A stretch of 64,000 bases of DNA from Strobilurus pachycystidiatus (GCA_019915135.1 JAHLMK010000008.1:1674001-1738000), one strand, 5' to 3'; numbered from the stretch's first letter, positions 32,991 to 47,034 are shown. Numbers and translations: made by a program. Notes: a model not told the origin generated them from the letters alone.

Positions 32991-34876
32991 TCATGACAAT
33001 CCTCGTTTCTTCTGTCGTTCTCTCAGAGTGCTCGTGACGGAACTTGGAACCTCTGACAGCTGCTGAGGCAATTTCTGGTGGTGTCCCTGCGAGTCTCGTC
33101 AATAGATGTACATGGAAAAAGGTCACAAAGGCACAGACATGTTTCCAATGGTAATGCAGGCCGCTAAGATGCTTATAGACTTTCGTGCACCCTGGACGGC
33201 CACACGCAAGAAGATTAGCTTTATTGACATCGACAGGCTTGTCAGTGGCGGAGGAGAGCGCATCTTGGAAGTGAGCAGTTGATCTGTAGATGATGTGTGA
33301 GTGTGAGCCAGTAAGAAGGATGCAAAGGCAGTCTTACACTTGGAGATGATACTGAAGGCCGTTGATACTCTGTAGAAATATTCGGACACCAGAAAGTCGA
33401 AACCACCATGGGAACACGGACCTTCCATTTCTTCTCAAAACCGCAAAGTGCGCAGCGGTAAGGTTTTTCTTCGTATGGTTCATTATCATGTTGCTTATTA
33501 TGTTCAAGCAGGTCTCCAGAGGTTGAGAAACAGGATACACTGGCAGTCTGATCGCTTGACCAGCAAGAAGGATGCCCACATGCGTATGCTTTGATCCTAC
33601 GCACAGGTCAGTAAGACTGAGGCTTCGGTACATCTGCGACATACTCCGAGTTCACGGGTTTGGATGCCGAGAGTCGGGTCTCCTTTACACCAGCTTTTCT
33701 TTTCCGTGATGCCGGTTGTCTACCAGAGCGAATAGGACCCGCGGCGGAAGGTAGCGAGAACTCCTGCTGAGGTGGGAATTCTGCGATGGTTCCGACTATT
33801 GGGGGGTCGGAAACCATTTGCAAAGACATAGAATGTGTGAATGGCGTGTTCTCTGGACTGGAAAGGGGGCTGGAATATACAGCGTCCGCGGGCTGAGAAA
33901 AGTCGTCGACCATGGAAAGGTCTGGAGCAAAGTCTGCGGCAACATTGGCCTGATTGATAGCTGACATGTTCGTGTCGAACATAGACAGACTGAGCGTGTC
34001 TTCTTTGAATTCCTGTAAGAAAGATTGCCAAAATTGATCCTGCGAATGCGTAGGCTGTAGCGCAGCATGCAGCGACGAGGATGTGTATTGGAAAGGCGCA
34101 TTGGTCGGAGGAGATCGAACAGAGGAGAGCTCGGTGGATGTAGAGATGTCCTGGAAATGGACCTCTTGCTCCACAGCAGGAAAGCTGTACGCATCTGGAG
34201 GAACGTAGCGAACGATAGGCAATGCTGTAGACGGACCAGCGACTGGCGATGGGTCCCTCTCGGGTGTCAGAGCCGGTCCGCCGTCCTTGATTGGCGCCCG
34301 CCGCTCCAGAAGACGGAACCTGGACGAAATGAGGCGGGATCTCAACAAGACAATGTCGAACGATGATTACCGATTCCTGCATGCCAGACTGCCGCGCTGC
34401 ATCTCCTCGCCGACCTCCTTCCATTTGCAGCCCAGGCGCTTCTGTGCATCGAGCAGCTTGGCGTCCTCCTCGGGCGACCAGACGTCCTTCTTCAGTCTCG
34501 GGTCGAGCGCCTCCCTGAAGCGTTTGGAACAGGCGTCGTCGGTGCGGCCCTCGATGAAGCGGGCGATGGTGGACCACTTGTTCGGGTAGATGCGGTGGAG
34601 CTCGACGAGCTTGCGATCCTCCTCCGGCGTCCAGCTCGACTTTTTGAGGGTCGGACAGAGTGAATGCAGCCAGCGCTAGACGTCCGAGTTTGGGTGTAAA
34701 ATGGGCGCCGCCAATGAGTAAATCCACTGCACCTTTCTGCAGGCCTTGTTGGTCCGTCCAGGTACGACATTGGCAATGTCCTTCCAGCTCTCAAAGTTCC
34801 CGTGTTGGGCCATGGCCTGCACGAGGAGGCGGTCCTCCTCCTGCGTCCATGGCCTGATGACCGCTTTCGGAGGCAT
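32991..34876 (-). CDS. transcription factor with three Myb repeats and C2H2 zinc fingers
   Basis: Seven exons (34876-34733, 34675-34371, 34319-33645, 33596-33422, 33369-33338, 33283-33139, 33086-32991) give 523 residues. Three Myb/SANT repeats fill the first 160 residues: WTQEEDRLLVQAMAQHG, WTPEEDRKLVELHRIYPNKW and WSPEEDAKLLDAQKRLGCKW, each closing with an R-x-x-x-x-C-x-x-R type helix. A disordered Ser/Pro-rich middle follows. The C-terminus has zinc-finger elements: ACGHPSCW with LLEHNKQH, YRCALCGFEKKW with INGLQYHLQ, and ACGRPGCTKVYKHLSGLHYHWKH. The join between the halves uses a perfect GTATGT donor and a CTTACTGAC branch point, so it is one gene. A sequence-specific nuclear regulator is the obvious role; targets are unknown. 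Confidence 0.85.
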
Positions 34877-35245
34877 GCTTGGGAATGGTCAAGTCGTCAC
34901 AGAGGCATAGCAAGCGGATGGGTGCGGTGAATGGTGGTCCGAGTCGTTCGTACTGCCTCCGATGACAATGTGCGCCACGGACGTCTCGGCAGCGCTGCGG
35001 CATCGCCAAATCAAATAGCTATGTACGATATCGGCTGCTCAAGTACAACGCAAGAATGACTGCTTCCAATGCACGACGGTCTTCGTTGTAAAGACAGCTT
35101 GCGGTGGAAGATGCAGACATGCCAAAATGAAACTGAAGCACTCAAGGCGCCACAATATTCAGAACACCGCTTTGGATCTGTTTGGCCACAACCCTAACCC
35201 CAGCCGCGCATCTTTCCTCTTGCCGCGACTCACCTCAACACCGAT
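34877..35245. promoter_or_regulatory. divergent upstream region Myb/zinc-finger gene and PRP17
   Basis: 369 nt separate the two start codons. I see no coding sequence. It must hold both promoters; no clear TATA box was found on either side. Confidence 0.4.
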
Positions 35246-37346
35246 ATGTCTTTGGTCCAGGAATACTCCTCCGACGAGGATGATCTCGACGTCTCCAAGG
35301 ACATATTTGGCCTGTCCTCGCTTGCAAAGGCCAAGAAGATGCGGGTCGACGAGCCAACCACGACCGCAATAACGGCACCTCAGGCAGCACCTCACGTTCT
35401 CTTGGAAGTGCGTTCTTCTCTGCGTCGGAGACCGGCACTCAGATTGGGCATACGCTTATGGTTGCCTTCAGGATCCTCTACATCAAACATCCCTTGTTAC
35501 CCGTCCGACTGATACACAAATGAATGTCAACATTCCTTACAGCGACATGACTCTTCCCGTGCAAGGGCCCGAGAACCCCTTTGGAGACCGCAACCGATTC
35601 CTGAATCAGAATGCTCTTGCGGGTCACGTTGAGGAACAGTCCATGTCCGAACATGCTTTCCGCGCGCAACACCTAACACATTCCATCCTCGGCTACTCCG
35701 CGAATCCATCCATCGATCCCAGCGCCCCATCGGTTCTCGGTTCCATCGAAAAGGCGCAAGCTAACGGCTTTGAAACCATTGACGCGTTGCGCGCGCCCCG
35801 GAGCCAGAAGAAGGAGCTTAAACGGAAACGCAAACAAAAAGGCGACCTGGAAATAGTCGATGGTGACGGAGCTTACGTTGGACCATGGGCGAATTGGGAT
35901 GGCGAAGAACCTGAAAGCACCTTTCTTGCTGGGGTCGAAGCTGGTGATGACGACGACGAAGAAGAGGAGGAGGAGGATGAGCCTACGTTCAAGTCGAAGA
36001 AGAAGGCCAAGCCCAAAGCTGGAGCCTTCGGCCAGGAGAACTCTGTCTTCCATGGCAAGTCTATGACCGACTACCAAGGACGGACATACATGGCTCCTCC
36101 CGTCGCGGAGGCACCACAGATCATGCAAGAGGTCGGGTCCCAAGACTGCTTCATACCCAAGGTATGCGTGCATACATACACTGGACATACACAGGGCGTC
36201 TCGGTCATCCGTCTGTTCCCCCAGACCGGTCACTTGATGCTCAGTGGTTCCATGGACACCAAAATCAAGGTAAGATTATCCCGGTCAATTCGCTTCATCA
36301 TGTTGAATTCGCCTACCGCGTTCCATAGCTCTGGGATGTGTATCATGAGGGCCACTGCCTTCGAACGTTCAATGGCCATGTCAAGCATGTGAAGGATGTA
36401 TCATTTTCGAACGATGGTCGCCAGTTCTTGTCGTGCAGTTACGACCGGTCGATGAAGCTCTGGGACACCGAGACTGGGCAGTGCTTGAAAAGATTCAGTA
36501 ACGGAAAGATACCATACGTCATCCGCTTCCATCCTGATGAGGACAAGCAGAACGTCTTCCTGGCAGGAATGTCCGATAAGAAGATCATACAGGTGAGATA
36601 TTAACTTGGGTACTTCTGATCGGAGAATGTTGATCTTGGCTCAGTACGACATGAACTCGGGAGACATTACTCAGGAATACGATCAACATCTTGGACCGGT
36701 CAACACGATCACCTTTGTGGACGAGAATCGACGATTCGTGACAACCTCTGATGATAAAACGATCCGAGCATGGGATTTCGACATCCCCGTAGTGATCAAA
36801 TACATCGCTGAGCCGCACATGCACTCGATGCCCGCCGTTACACTCCATCCGTCCCGTTAGTGCTTCTTTTGTCTCGTGTCTCATGTTCCTCGGAATACTA
36901 AAAGCAATCTTATCTTGCAGTGAAATATTTTGCGGCGCAATCTCTTGATAATCAGATACTTATCTACAGTACCGACAATTTCCGCCAGAACAGAAAGAAG
37001 CGTTTCGCTGGTCATTCCGTTGCCGGATACGCGTGCCAGGTAGGCTTCTCGCCCGACGGGAAATGGATCAGCAGTGGGGACGGAGAAGGCAACGTCGTTT
37101 TCTGGGACTGGAAAACGGGGAGGATCAAATCCAGACTGAAAGCACACTCGAAGGTGGTGATTGCGCATGAATGGTTGCCACATGAGACCGTAAGTTCTTG
37201 CTCTCCATGCAGATTGTTCCGTGTTCACTTGCTGATTCGCTTGCAGTCCAAGGTGATGACGGCTTCATGGGATGGTCTTATCAAACTTTGGGTGAGTATC
37301 CCGCTGTTGTTTGTCGTCAAGCATACTGATCCTCGTACAGGACTGA
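35246..37346 (+). CDS. PRP17: pre-mRNA splicing factor PRP17 (CDC40)
   Basis: Seven exons (35246-35407, 35472-36269, 36329-36592, 36645-36855, 36921-37189, 37247-37291, 37341-37346) give 584 residues. The N-terminal half carries [24 protein letters not shown] and an acidic Glu-rich plus Lys-rich patch. Seven WD40 blades follow (for example [62 protein letters not shown]), ending [11 protein letters not shown]. The final exon has only six coding bases (Asp plus stop). PRP17 acts in the second catalytic step of splicing and links splicing to cell-cycle progression. The PRP19 gene lies about 4 kb away. Confidence 0.95.
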
Positions 37347-38255
37347 TCTATGTATAACTGTACATTCCAACGCGATGATGTAGAGACTGTCATATGAGTT
37401 GGTTGGCATTCACACTGCATGCTTCGAATCTGTACCTGGGTGAGCCGTGGAACCCCTCAGTTCCCGCCAGAACTTGCCCTTGAGTATCGTCAGACCAAAG
37501 GGCGTCTTGCTTGTGATCTCGAGCGACGGTGAGGCGAAGCTGCGGCTGATGGCAATCTTCCAAGAATCGATGATCAGACGTCGAGCCGACAAGGCTGATA
37601 GCACTGAGGACTGAGGTAGGTATCCTGGCTGACCGTCGACGGTTCCCAGACCTGCACATGTGTACTGGCGCCGGTGGTCCCTCTGGTACTAGTAGCATGT
37701 GGTCTGAGTGATCATTGAATCATTGTGGACGAAAATCGTACTGACAGGGCTCTACGGTGCAGGATTACAGTGGATGGGCGCCCAAACAAGAAGAACGAGG
37801 CGAAATGCCCGAGAGCACTCCAGGACCACTGTCAGAACAACTGCCTGGACAGTTGGCCAAGGCCGGCAAAACTTGGCCGCTTGAAAATATTTCAGTAACA
37901 TGTCTAAGAATGGGCAATGCTCCGGGTTCCGCTGAGTATGTGACCTGACTGTGCCTTGGTCCTGCCCTGGCCCCTTTCGTTGGGTGAGATGCGAGATGAG
38001 CTGTGATGCAGATCTGTTGTGAGTGGGTCCTCTGTGTGTTTCCAGCAGTGGGACAATAAGCCCGGGGCTGTATTGCACGGCGCGGACAGAGCTGATGCGC
38101 GACCTTTCTGTGGACAGTGAGAATTTTCAATATCATCATGACGTCTGGCGACCATTGAGTTGTGCCCTGGCCAGATCAGATCTTGGATCTTGGGCTGGTA
38201 CCTGAGCGATATATATAAGCGGGCGAATTTTCGGGCGACGACACAATCTCTCGCC
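37347..38255. other. 909-nt upstream region of the repeat-peptide gene
   Basis: No gene is supported here. A minus-strand frame at 37604-37410 has protein-like composition (around SLEITSKTPFGLTILKGKFW) but no start context or partner exon. The last 50 nt hold a strong TATA box for the downstream precursor. At 38051-38055 there is an ACAAT core (in gggACAATaag) of the kind bound by fungal HMG-box mating regulators, which is too short to weigh much. Confidence 0.35.
38210..38218 (+). promoter_or_regulatory. TATA box of the repeat-peptide precursor
   Basis: The sequence TATATATAA lies 38 nt before the start codon at 38256. The short spacing implies a very short 5' UTR. A clean TATA box is not evident before most other genes in the window, which suggests regulated or high expression of this one. 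Confidence 0.6.
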
Positions 38256-38841
38256 ATGCAGCTGAACCGATACTTGCTCATTTTCGCTGCCTTCTTCGTC
38301 ACGCTCGCCTTGGGCTCGGTGCGTCCCCCAGTCTCCTCGCCCGTGCCGGATCTGATCGTTGTTTTTTCGCTAGGTGGCGCCCGCTGGTCAGGCTCGGGAA
38401 GCAGAGGCACAGGCAGACGCCCTCAAGCGCGGCTCTCCCAACCAGCCATGGAAGCGCGGCTCCCCCAACCAGCCGTGGAAGGACAGACGCGAGGCGGAGG
38501 CGGGCTCACCCAACCAGCCGTGGAAAGATAAGCGGGCAGCCGAGGCGGAGGCCGGCTCGCCCAACCAGCCGTGGAAGCGGGGGTCTTCCAGCCAGGCCTG
38601 GAAGCGCGAAGCCGAAGCCGGAGCGCCCAATCAGACCTGGAGGCGCAAGCGCGCTGCCGAGGCCGGCTCTCCCAACCAGCCATGGAAGCGCGGGTCGCCC
38701 AACCAGCCCTGGAAGGAGAGGCGCGAGGCCGACGCCGACGCCGCCTCCTCCAGCCAGACATGGAAGCGCGAGCCGGACGCAGAGGCTGAGGCTGGCTCTG
38801 CCAGCCAAGCGTGGCGCCGGGACGAGAAGCTCGCTGCTTGA
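38256..38841 (+). CDS. secreted Kex2-processed repeat-peptide precursor (alpha-factor-like layout)
   Basis: Two exons (38256-38318 and 38374-38841) around a 55-nt intron give 176 residues. Residues 1-20 are a clear signal peptide (LLIFAAFFVTLALG). A short pro-region runs to LKR at 38-40. Ten heptapeptides follow at 41-47, 50-56, 65-71, 82-88, 91-97, 104-110, 119-125, 128-134, 145-151 and 162-168. Six are GSPNQPW; the others are GSSSQAW, GAPNQTW, ASSSQTW and GSASQAW, so Q-x-W is invariant. Every unit is followed by KR, RR, KDRR, KDKR, KERR or RRKR, the kind of dibasic sites Kex2 cuts, and many spacers are EAEA, AAEAEA, EADADA or EPDAEAEA, typical Ste13 substrates. Cutting and Kex1 trimming would release GSPNQPW or GSPNQPWKD/KE forms. 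There is no CaaX box and no visible oxidase or cyclase neighbour, so a secreted signal peptide is more likely than a cyclic RiPP. Function unknown. Confidence 0.88.
38431..38814 (+). repeat. ten-unit heptapeptide coding repeat
   Basis: Ten degenerate units of 21 coding bases are separated by 6-24 bases encoding the processing sites. The six units for the identical peptide use all four TCN serine codons and three proline codons before Trp, so they are not fresh DNA duplications; only the first and seventh units are identical in DNA. Conservation is therefore at peptide level. Confidence 0.9.
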
Positions 38842-39752
38842 ATGCTGATGTGGTCTCTGGTTCGTCCGTCTCGGCTGCACTCCGCTACCTCCTGACGTGC
38901 ATTTGCCAGTCATTAAAAGCTGCCCAAATACCAATCACTTTCGTTGTTGCTATGAACTGTATACTGCCTGCTTCTTGTATACCGACGCTACGTCTCTCTT
39001 TCTCATCACAGGTTTTTCGCGGAGCTCGTCCGATAATTCAATTCGTTATAATTGTACTGCTGCTAAAACACGTCTGCGTAATTCTCCCATCCTCAACGGG
39101 CCAAATCTCGTCCCCACTCACACTCAACCACGCTGGACACACAATCGAGGCAATCACGACGAGGATCCCGTTGATAAACGCGCAGAAACACTAATTGTAT
39201 AGTGGGCGATATCACTGGTGCTGTGCTGACAGGCCTGAGGCCCGGAAGGAGTCGGCGAATGGTCTCTGCCCGTGAGAACGCAGACTGAACGCAGGGCCTC
39301 GGCCAACCCTAAGTATGTCCGTCCGTCACAGTTCTGACTTTCAAAATGCCGCCTGCCAAGGACCGGTGGCGCGTGGGTTGCATTCTTGTAGAGTTGTCGT
39401 CAGGTTGTGCCCGAGCTTGGCTCCCCCGTTATCTTGGCCACATCTTGGCTGCCCGTCATCCCCTGCTGTCTTGTCAGTGCCGCTGACTCGCACCTACCTT
39501 GATTCGAGTGAAAGATATACCGACATCAAAAGGCGGCAGTCTGGCGAAGTCTGCCCTAAGCTTTGATTTGCCTGCCCAGTAATGCTATGTACCAGAGACA
39601 AGTACGGCTGAATACCCGCCCAAAGAGCACCCAATAAGTAGGTATTCTGAACGGGGACTTGGTCGGCTCGGCCGAGCGAGTCGAGTGATCGTGAGAATAG
39701 CTGCCCTAACCCCAATCTCCTTCACGTGCGACGCGCTTTTCATCCAGCCACC
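38842..39752. other. 911-nt gap before MCM3
   Basis: I see no gene in this stretch. It contains the 3' end of the repeat-peptide gene and the MCM3 promoter. Just upstream of MCM3 (39723-39735) there is a CACGTG E-box followed by an ACGCG core resembling an MluI cell-cycle box, common before fungal replication genes. Confidence 0.4.
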
Positions 39753-42477
<2,725 letters not shown>

Positions 42478-42568
42478 ATATGGTGTATATACCTGTATAG
42501 TATTCCTTTGGTTGTAGTCAAGTATCTTGTTGTTGTAATGTTATTTTTCGCCATCTGTAACCTGCTTT

Positions 42569-45567
42569 TTACTGCGTTCTGCGGCGCAGAACGCGCCCCA
42601 CCTCGTCGCGGCTGAGATCACTATAGCCAGTAACGTCCAAGATAACCTCCTCCCAGTCGTCCTGCGATACTGTGCTGAATGTAGACTCCACAGCCCTTGT
42701 CCACATCTCGCCTTCGGCTGCAATCAGTCTGCCTGCCTCCAGTAGTTTGGACCATGGGGCCTCGACGCGACTCCGGCCGCCACCAAGCGCGCCTGCAAGA
42801 GCAGCGTTGCTCGTTTCCACCCACAGCTCACATTCGGCATGAATATACCTCGCTTCCGTGAGGGTAACGTTGCCGCGGTACAAGATTTGGCGCTGCATAA
42901 TGTGGTCTGAGAGACGCGTCGCGATTCGGCGGTAAATTGACGACATGGACGCCAAAGGCAATGTGGAACGAATATATGCTAGATGCGTCGAAAGCAACGC
43001 GATAGGTGCAAGTAGAGTTTGTGATACCGCGATATCATCGCGCGGTTCATCCGGGTTGGGACTCCTGCGAAGGACATTGAATACTGCGAAAGAAAGGAGT
43101 GAAGTGAGACTGACGATATCATGGCCGTGAGATGAGCCTTCAGGTTGCTTTCCACCTCGGTGCACACATGCTGTATGATAATGTCATGGGCCCTATCGGT
43201 CAGTTTTTGATACTTGTCGACGAGGACCTCGAAGATGGTCGTCTCCGGAGCATCCTGTTCTGTGGCGGTTGGATCCGGTAACAGTACGTTGGCCCGAGCA
43301 CGCGCACGCAACGATGCGCGCTTGTTGATCTCATTCCACAACTCCAAGAAGAACTGAGAAACGGTCAATTGGTATCGAAGTAGGATAGATCAAGTTGAGA
43401 TACTAACCAACTGTTCACCCCAGGTCTCCATTGATGCTACCAGATATTTAGAGCTGAGCAGTGCTTTGCACAACCGTTGTACGCCGGCAACCCCACTTGT
43501 CAAGGCTTGCGTATCAACATTAACAGATACGTTATCCTTATTCGCGATGCTGACACCCAATGCGCCGGGTACAGAACGCACCAGGGCGGAGGACAATGTT
43601 TCAAAAGCGTCCAATGATGCAGCCATCCGGCCGTGATACAACTCAAGGATCGGAAGTTGAACCGACACAAGAAAGCGGATACGCTGAGTAAAGTCGGGGA
43701 GCGGCGAATACCGATCTGCGTCACCAGTATCAACAAGGGAAAGTCCATCTAATTGCTACTCACCCGTGATTTGTTCAACCAGCGCAGCAATCCTTCGCGC
43801 CGAATTTGTTGTCTGCATCTCACGGTCTATGCTTGACCCTCCGTCGACTTCATCATCCGCAATTTGCCAGGCGTCCGATGCACTGATTATATCATGGAAT
43901 TGATCTTCTGCAACTGAGTGGGTGTCAGCAGCTGGTCGTAAATGGATACATTGAATCTCACATCGTTTCTCGCCATCTATCCAAGCATCAAACCATTCTT
44001 TCTTTCCAAGAATAACTTTCACGACGCCTTGCCATTCATTCTCGCCGTCGGTAGGAGCGGCTGATGTATCATTGATCGTGAATCCTTCTTCGGCCAATGT
44101 GGCGTCAAACGAGAGTGCTTGATATACTGTATGGGCCAGAAGTGACGGGTGTGAGAGCAGGGAGGGAACTGTACGTCGTAACTTTCTGGAAAGCAACGGT
44201 AGTAGTAAAAGAGTGAATTCATGCTGTCAAACGAATGAGCATCGTGGCAAGAAGATGATGTCCTGCTTCAAAACACTAACCCATGCATTGAAATGTTTGT
44301 ATCTGGTGGTTATAAGGAGTTGTTGTATCACCGTTTCCATGAAACTTCGGTGGTCATTGATGAGATTCAATACATGAGTGAAGTACCACTCGGGCTAAGC
44401 AACTGTGAGAAGTGTGAAGAAGGTCCTGTTCGGCAGCTTACTTTGTGAAGTTGGTTGGTTTGTCGCGTTCCTTCAAAGTGGTACTTAAACCGGAGGGACA
44501 GAGGAAGGACGAGAGCTTCTATCGGATACAGCCCGTCCTTCTCCGTCCGCTCAACTTTCTTCATGAATGCTTCGCCTCTAGAAGAAAATCATTAGTTCCG
44601 GCCACAGGGCTGGACGCGCTCGCTTACATGGATTGCAAGTCAAGAAGATTCCTAAATGACTTTTCGAACGCCATTCGAGTTTCCTCGGCAGATTCGAAGT
44701 ATGTCACAGGCATTGGCCATCTTAGCTTCTCTGCAGCGTCTAGTAGAACGCTACTGAACGTCAACTAGAGTTTAGAAACCTGAGGATACACCTACGCCGT
44801 GAGAACAGATTTGATATCTGACCAGGTCTTCTCGCGAAGTTTCTCGAGAAAGACAATAAGATGTATAGTTTGCTTCCCATCACCTTCGACTTCTGAGCAT
44901 GCGCCGGATACAGTTTCGACGAAGTCATATAGCTCTTTGAAAGATGAAATGGAACCGTCGACGATAGTGGATGGTGGCGCTGAGGGTGGTGCCGAGATTT
45001 GTTGGACAGCCGCCTCGCTGGTGGAGCATCAATATGTGCGCTGCCCTTTACGCGTCTCCCTATGCGTACCTTAATCGGAGACCATGTTCAATCACCTGGA
45101 CGTAAGACTTGACGTGGTTCAATTCTTTCAGATTTCGATGCATGGTCTCGATATCCTCCAAGAGGGTCGGCTGACTGTTTCCATCGGAGAGTGAAGACAC
45201 AAGGTCACGGGTCAACGTGGAAAGTTCGTCCGCGAGAGCGTGGCGTTGCAAGGAAAGCTCCTGGGCTGCGAGACGGTATTCCTCCGCGGCGGTGCGGGTG
45301 TCATTGATGTGGCTCTGTACCTTCGCCTGCGAGATTTCCAGCTAAACTGGTTGAACGACCCGTGAGCTCATCGAATGTGTCGACCGATTTGGCGCGCACC
45401 GAAGCCTGTAAGTCATTCCGTCGTGCCTGTGCCTGCGAAACGGCATCGTCGAGGCTTTGTAAATCTTCAAGCGAGTGGAACTTGGAGTTCAAGAAGATGG
45501 ACGCCTTCCTGTTGGCCTCGCCGACGTCCGGTGGGGCGAGCAATATCTGAATCTGCTGGGAGGTCAT
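42569..45567 (-). CDS. RINT1/Tip20-like vesicle-tethering protein (Dsl1 complex)
   Basis: Eleven exons (45567-45400, 45341-45070, 45017-44796, 44753-44628, 44577-44442, 44394-44281, 44223-43962, 43913-43764, 43715-43408, 43353-43115, 43064-42569) give 830 residues. The most telling block is PEWYFTHVLNLINDHRSF, with VTYFESAEETRMAFEKSF before it and DIISASDAWQIADDE after it, as in RINT-1/Tip20 proteins. The N-terminus is a coiled coil. These proteins tether Golgi-derived COPI vesicles at the ER; animal RINT1 also links to Rad50. The first donor is ambiguous (45399 or 45384), both in phase. The 48-nt intron 43961-43914 keeps the frame open if retained. The gene is divergent from the carbonic anhydrase, 141 nt between starts. 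Confidence 0.85.
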
Positions 45568-45708
45568 GGTGATGCGTGTCCAAAAGCAATCAATTTGATT
45601 ATCTACGCCAAGCCACGTGAGCGGGGATCGACTATAGCAAATTAGACGCCTAAATTTTTCGCCTCACGTCGAAAGGATGTCGCGGCTTGTCCTCAGTCCA
45701 CGACTGCA

Positions 45709-46515
45709 ATGTTCTCAATGCTCTCTCAGTCCATGCTTGCTGCTCTTTCTGCGCGTCAGGTCAGCGCTGGGGTGAGGTCTACCGCTCGCCTAACAGGGAT
45801 CAGACACTGCTCGAGTCATGCACCTTCTTCGAGTCACGAAGCCGCTCGTCCCACCCAAAACAATGAACGTCCTATTGCGCTGCCCCCTAGGAAGCATCTT
45901 GCCATTGGTGAGTCCCCCGTATGTCTTTGCTATTTCAAGCAAAGACCAGTACTTTACAGTTACTTGCATGGATGCTCGCATCAAGTAAGTTCACAATGTC
46001 TCCTGATTGCCCATCTCACATTTTCATCACCAGTCCGTTCAAACAACTTGGTTTTGAAGAAGGGGACGCACATATCATACGCAATGCAGGAGGCATGGCG
46101 TAAGTGACCTGTCAACATCACAGCATATCTTTACATCAATGCTCGTTAGCAAGGACGCGTTACGAAGTATCATCGTCTCACAGCGTCTCCTTGGAACGCG
46201 GGAAATTGCCATCTATCACCATACAGGCTGCGGAGCAGTCACCTTTACAAGTGACTCTCTTCGACAGTTGATCAAGGACGCGGATCCAGGAAATCAGGAC
46301 GTCGCGAATCAAGTTGACGCGATTGAATTCATGGAGTTCAGTGATTTGGACCAGTCCGTTCGAGACGACGTGAAGTTCCTCAAGGAGTGTCCTTTGATCC
46401 TGAAGGGCACGAAAATAACAGGATGGATCCATTATGTGGAAACTGGCGAGGTTAGCAGGTCCTCTTTCCAAGATAGCCACTACTCAACGGTACATAGGCG
46501 AAGCAGATCGTGTGA
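45709..46515 (+). CDS. beta-class carbonic anhydrase, probably mitochondrial
   Basis: Five exons (45709-45907, 45960-45984, 46034-46099, 46150-46450, 46498-46515) give 202 residues. The first 60 residues are rich in Arg, Ser and Ala with no acidic residues at the start, like a mitochondrial presequence. Zinc-site motifs are complete: CMDAR (Cys plus the Asp-Arg dyad) and HHTGCG (His and Cys). GDAHIIRNAGG and SQRLLGTREIAIYHHTG place it in the small beta-CA group common in fungi. The enzyme interconverts CO2 and bicarbonate, feeding carboxylases. One exon is only 25 nt and the last carries 18 coding bases, ending AKQIV. Confidence 0.9.
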
Positions 46516-47034
46516 TACGCCTTGTATTGAGTATGTCCCGGTGTATATATACAACTGCTCCGGCAACGCTATACGTTTCAATTACGGACTGCAGCTTGAA
46601 GGATGCCAGGTAACTTACCCTTGTCCAATGAATTGTCCTTGCGCTGTGTACAGGGCCGACGCGCAAGGGATGGTCAGGAGCCTCTCATCGTCTGGTCCCC
46701 CTGCGCGAACTTGAGAACAAAGAGACGCGTCTTTTCTGAGTTCTTGGATAACCACTATAAAGGAATTAAGAGTCGAATGTGCCAGATAATAACTCTACGA
46801 AGCATTTCTGCTGTTTAGCAAGGCGGTGGCTGTGGTCAGTGATATCACATGCGCGGCCCTGCTACGGCCCGTGGCCCCGTCCTTGGCGTCAGACGGCAAG
46901 GGCCGGAATGACCACCTCGATTTGTCATGGGACTCCGCGTTCTCCTCTTCACTTACTCACACGACGAGCAAAACCCCTCGTCTCCCTAGAATTCCCTCAT
47001 ATCTGTACTCTCAATTCTTAATTCTCTAACGACA
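46516..47034. other. intergenic, carbonic anhydrase to PRELI gene
   Basis: 519 nt between two co-directional genes. A TATATATA run near 46546 lies just past the carbonic anhydrase stop, probably in its 3' end. No coding sequence or RNA gene is supported. Confidence 0.4.

Noticed and set aside
33597..33645. Frameshift between the Myb and zinc-finger halves
   Set aside because: At first no donor seemed in phase, but a GTATGT donor at 33644 with acceptor at 33597 joins the halves perfectly.
37410..37604. Minus-strand frame with protein-like composition downstream of PRP17
   Set aside because: No start context, partner exon or recognised family; it could be a relic, but I cannot support a gene.
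38040..38060. Pheromone-response element upstream of the repeat-peptide gene
   Set aside because: Only a five-base ACAAT core is present, too short to count as evidence of mating control.
38388..38934. Long minus-strand frames across the repeat-peptide gene, rich in Trp, Gly and Arg
   Set aside because: They are antisense shadows of the tandem repeat; they have no signal peptide, no splice support and simply mirror the repeat pattern.
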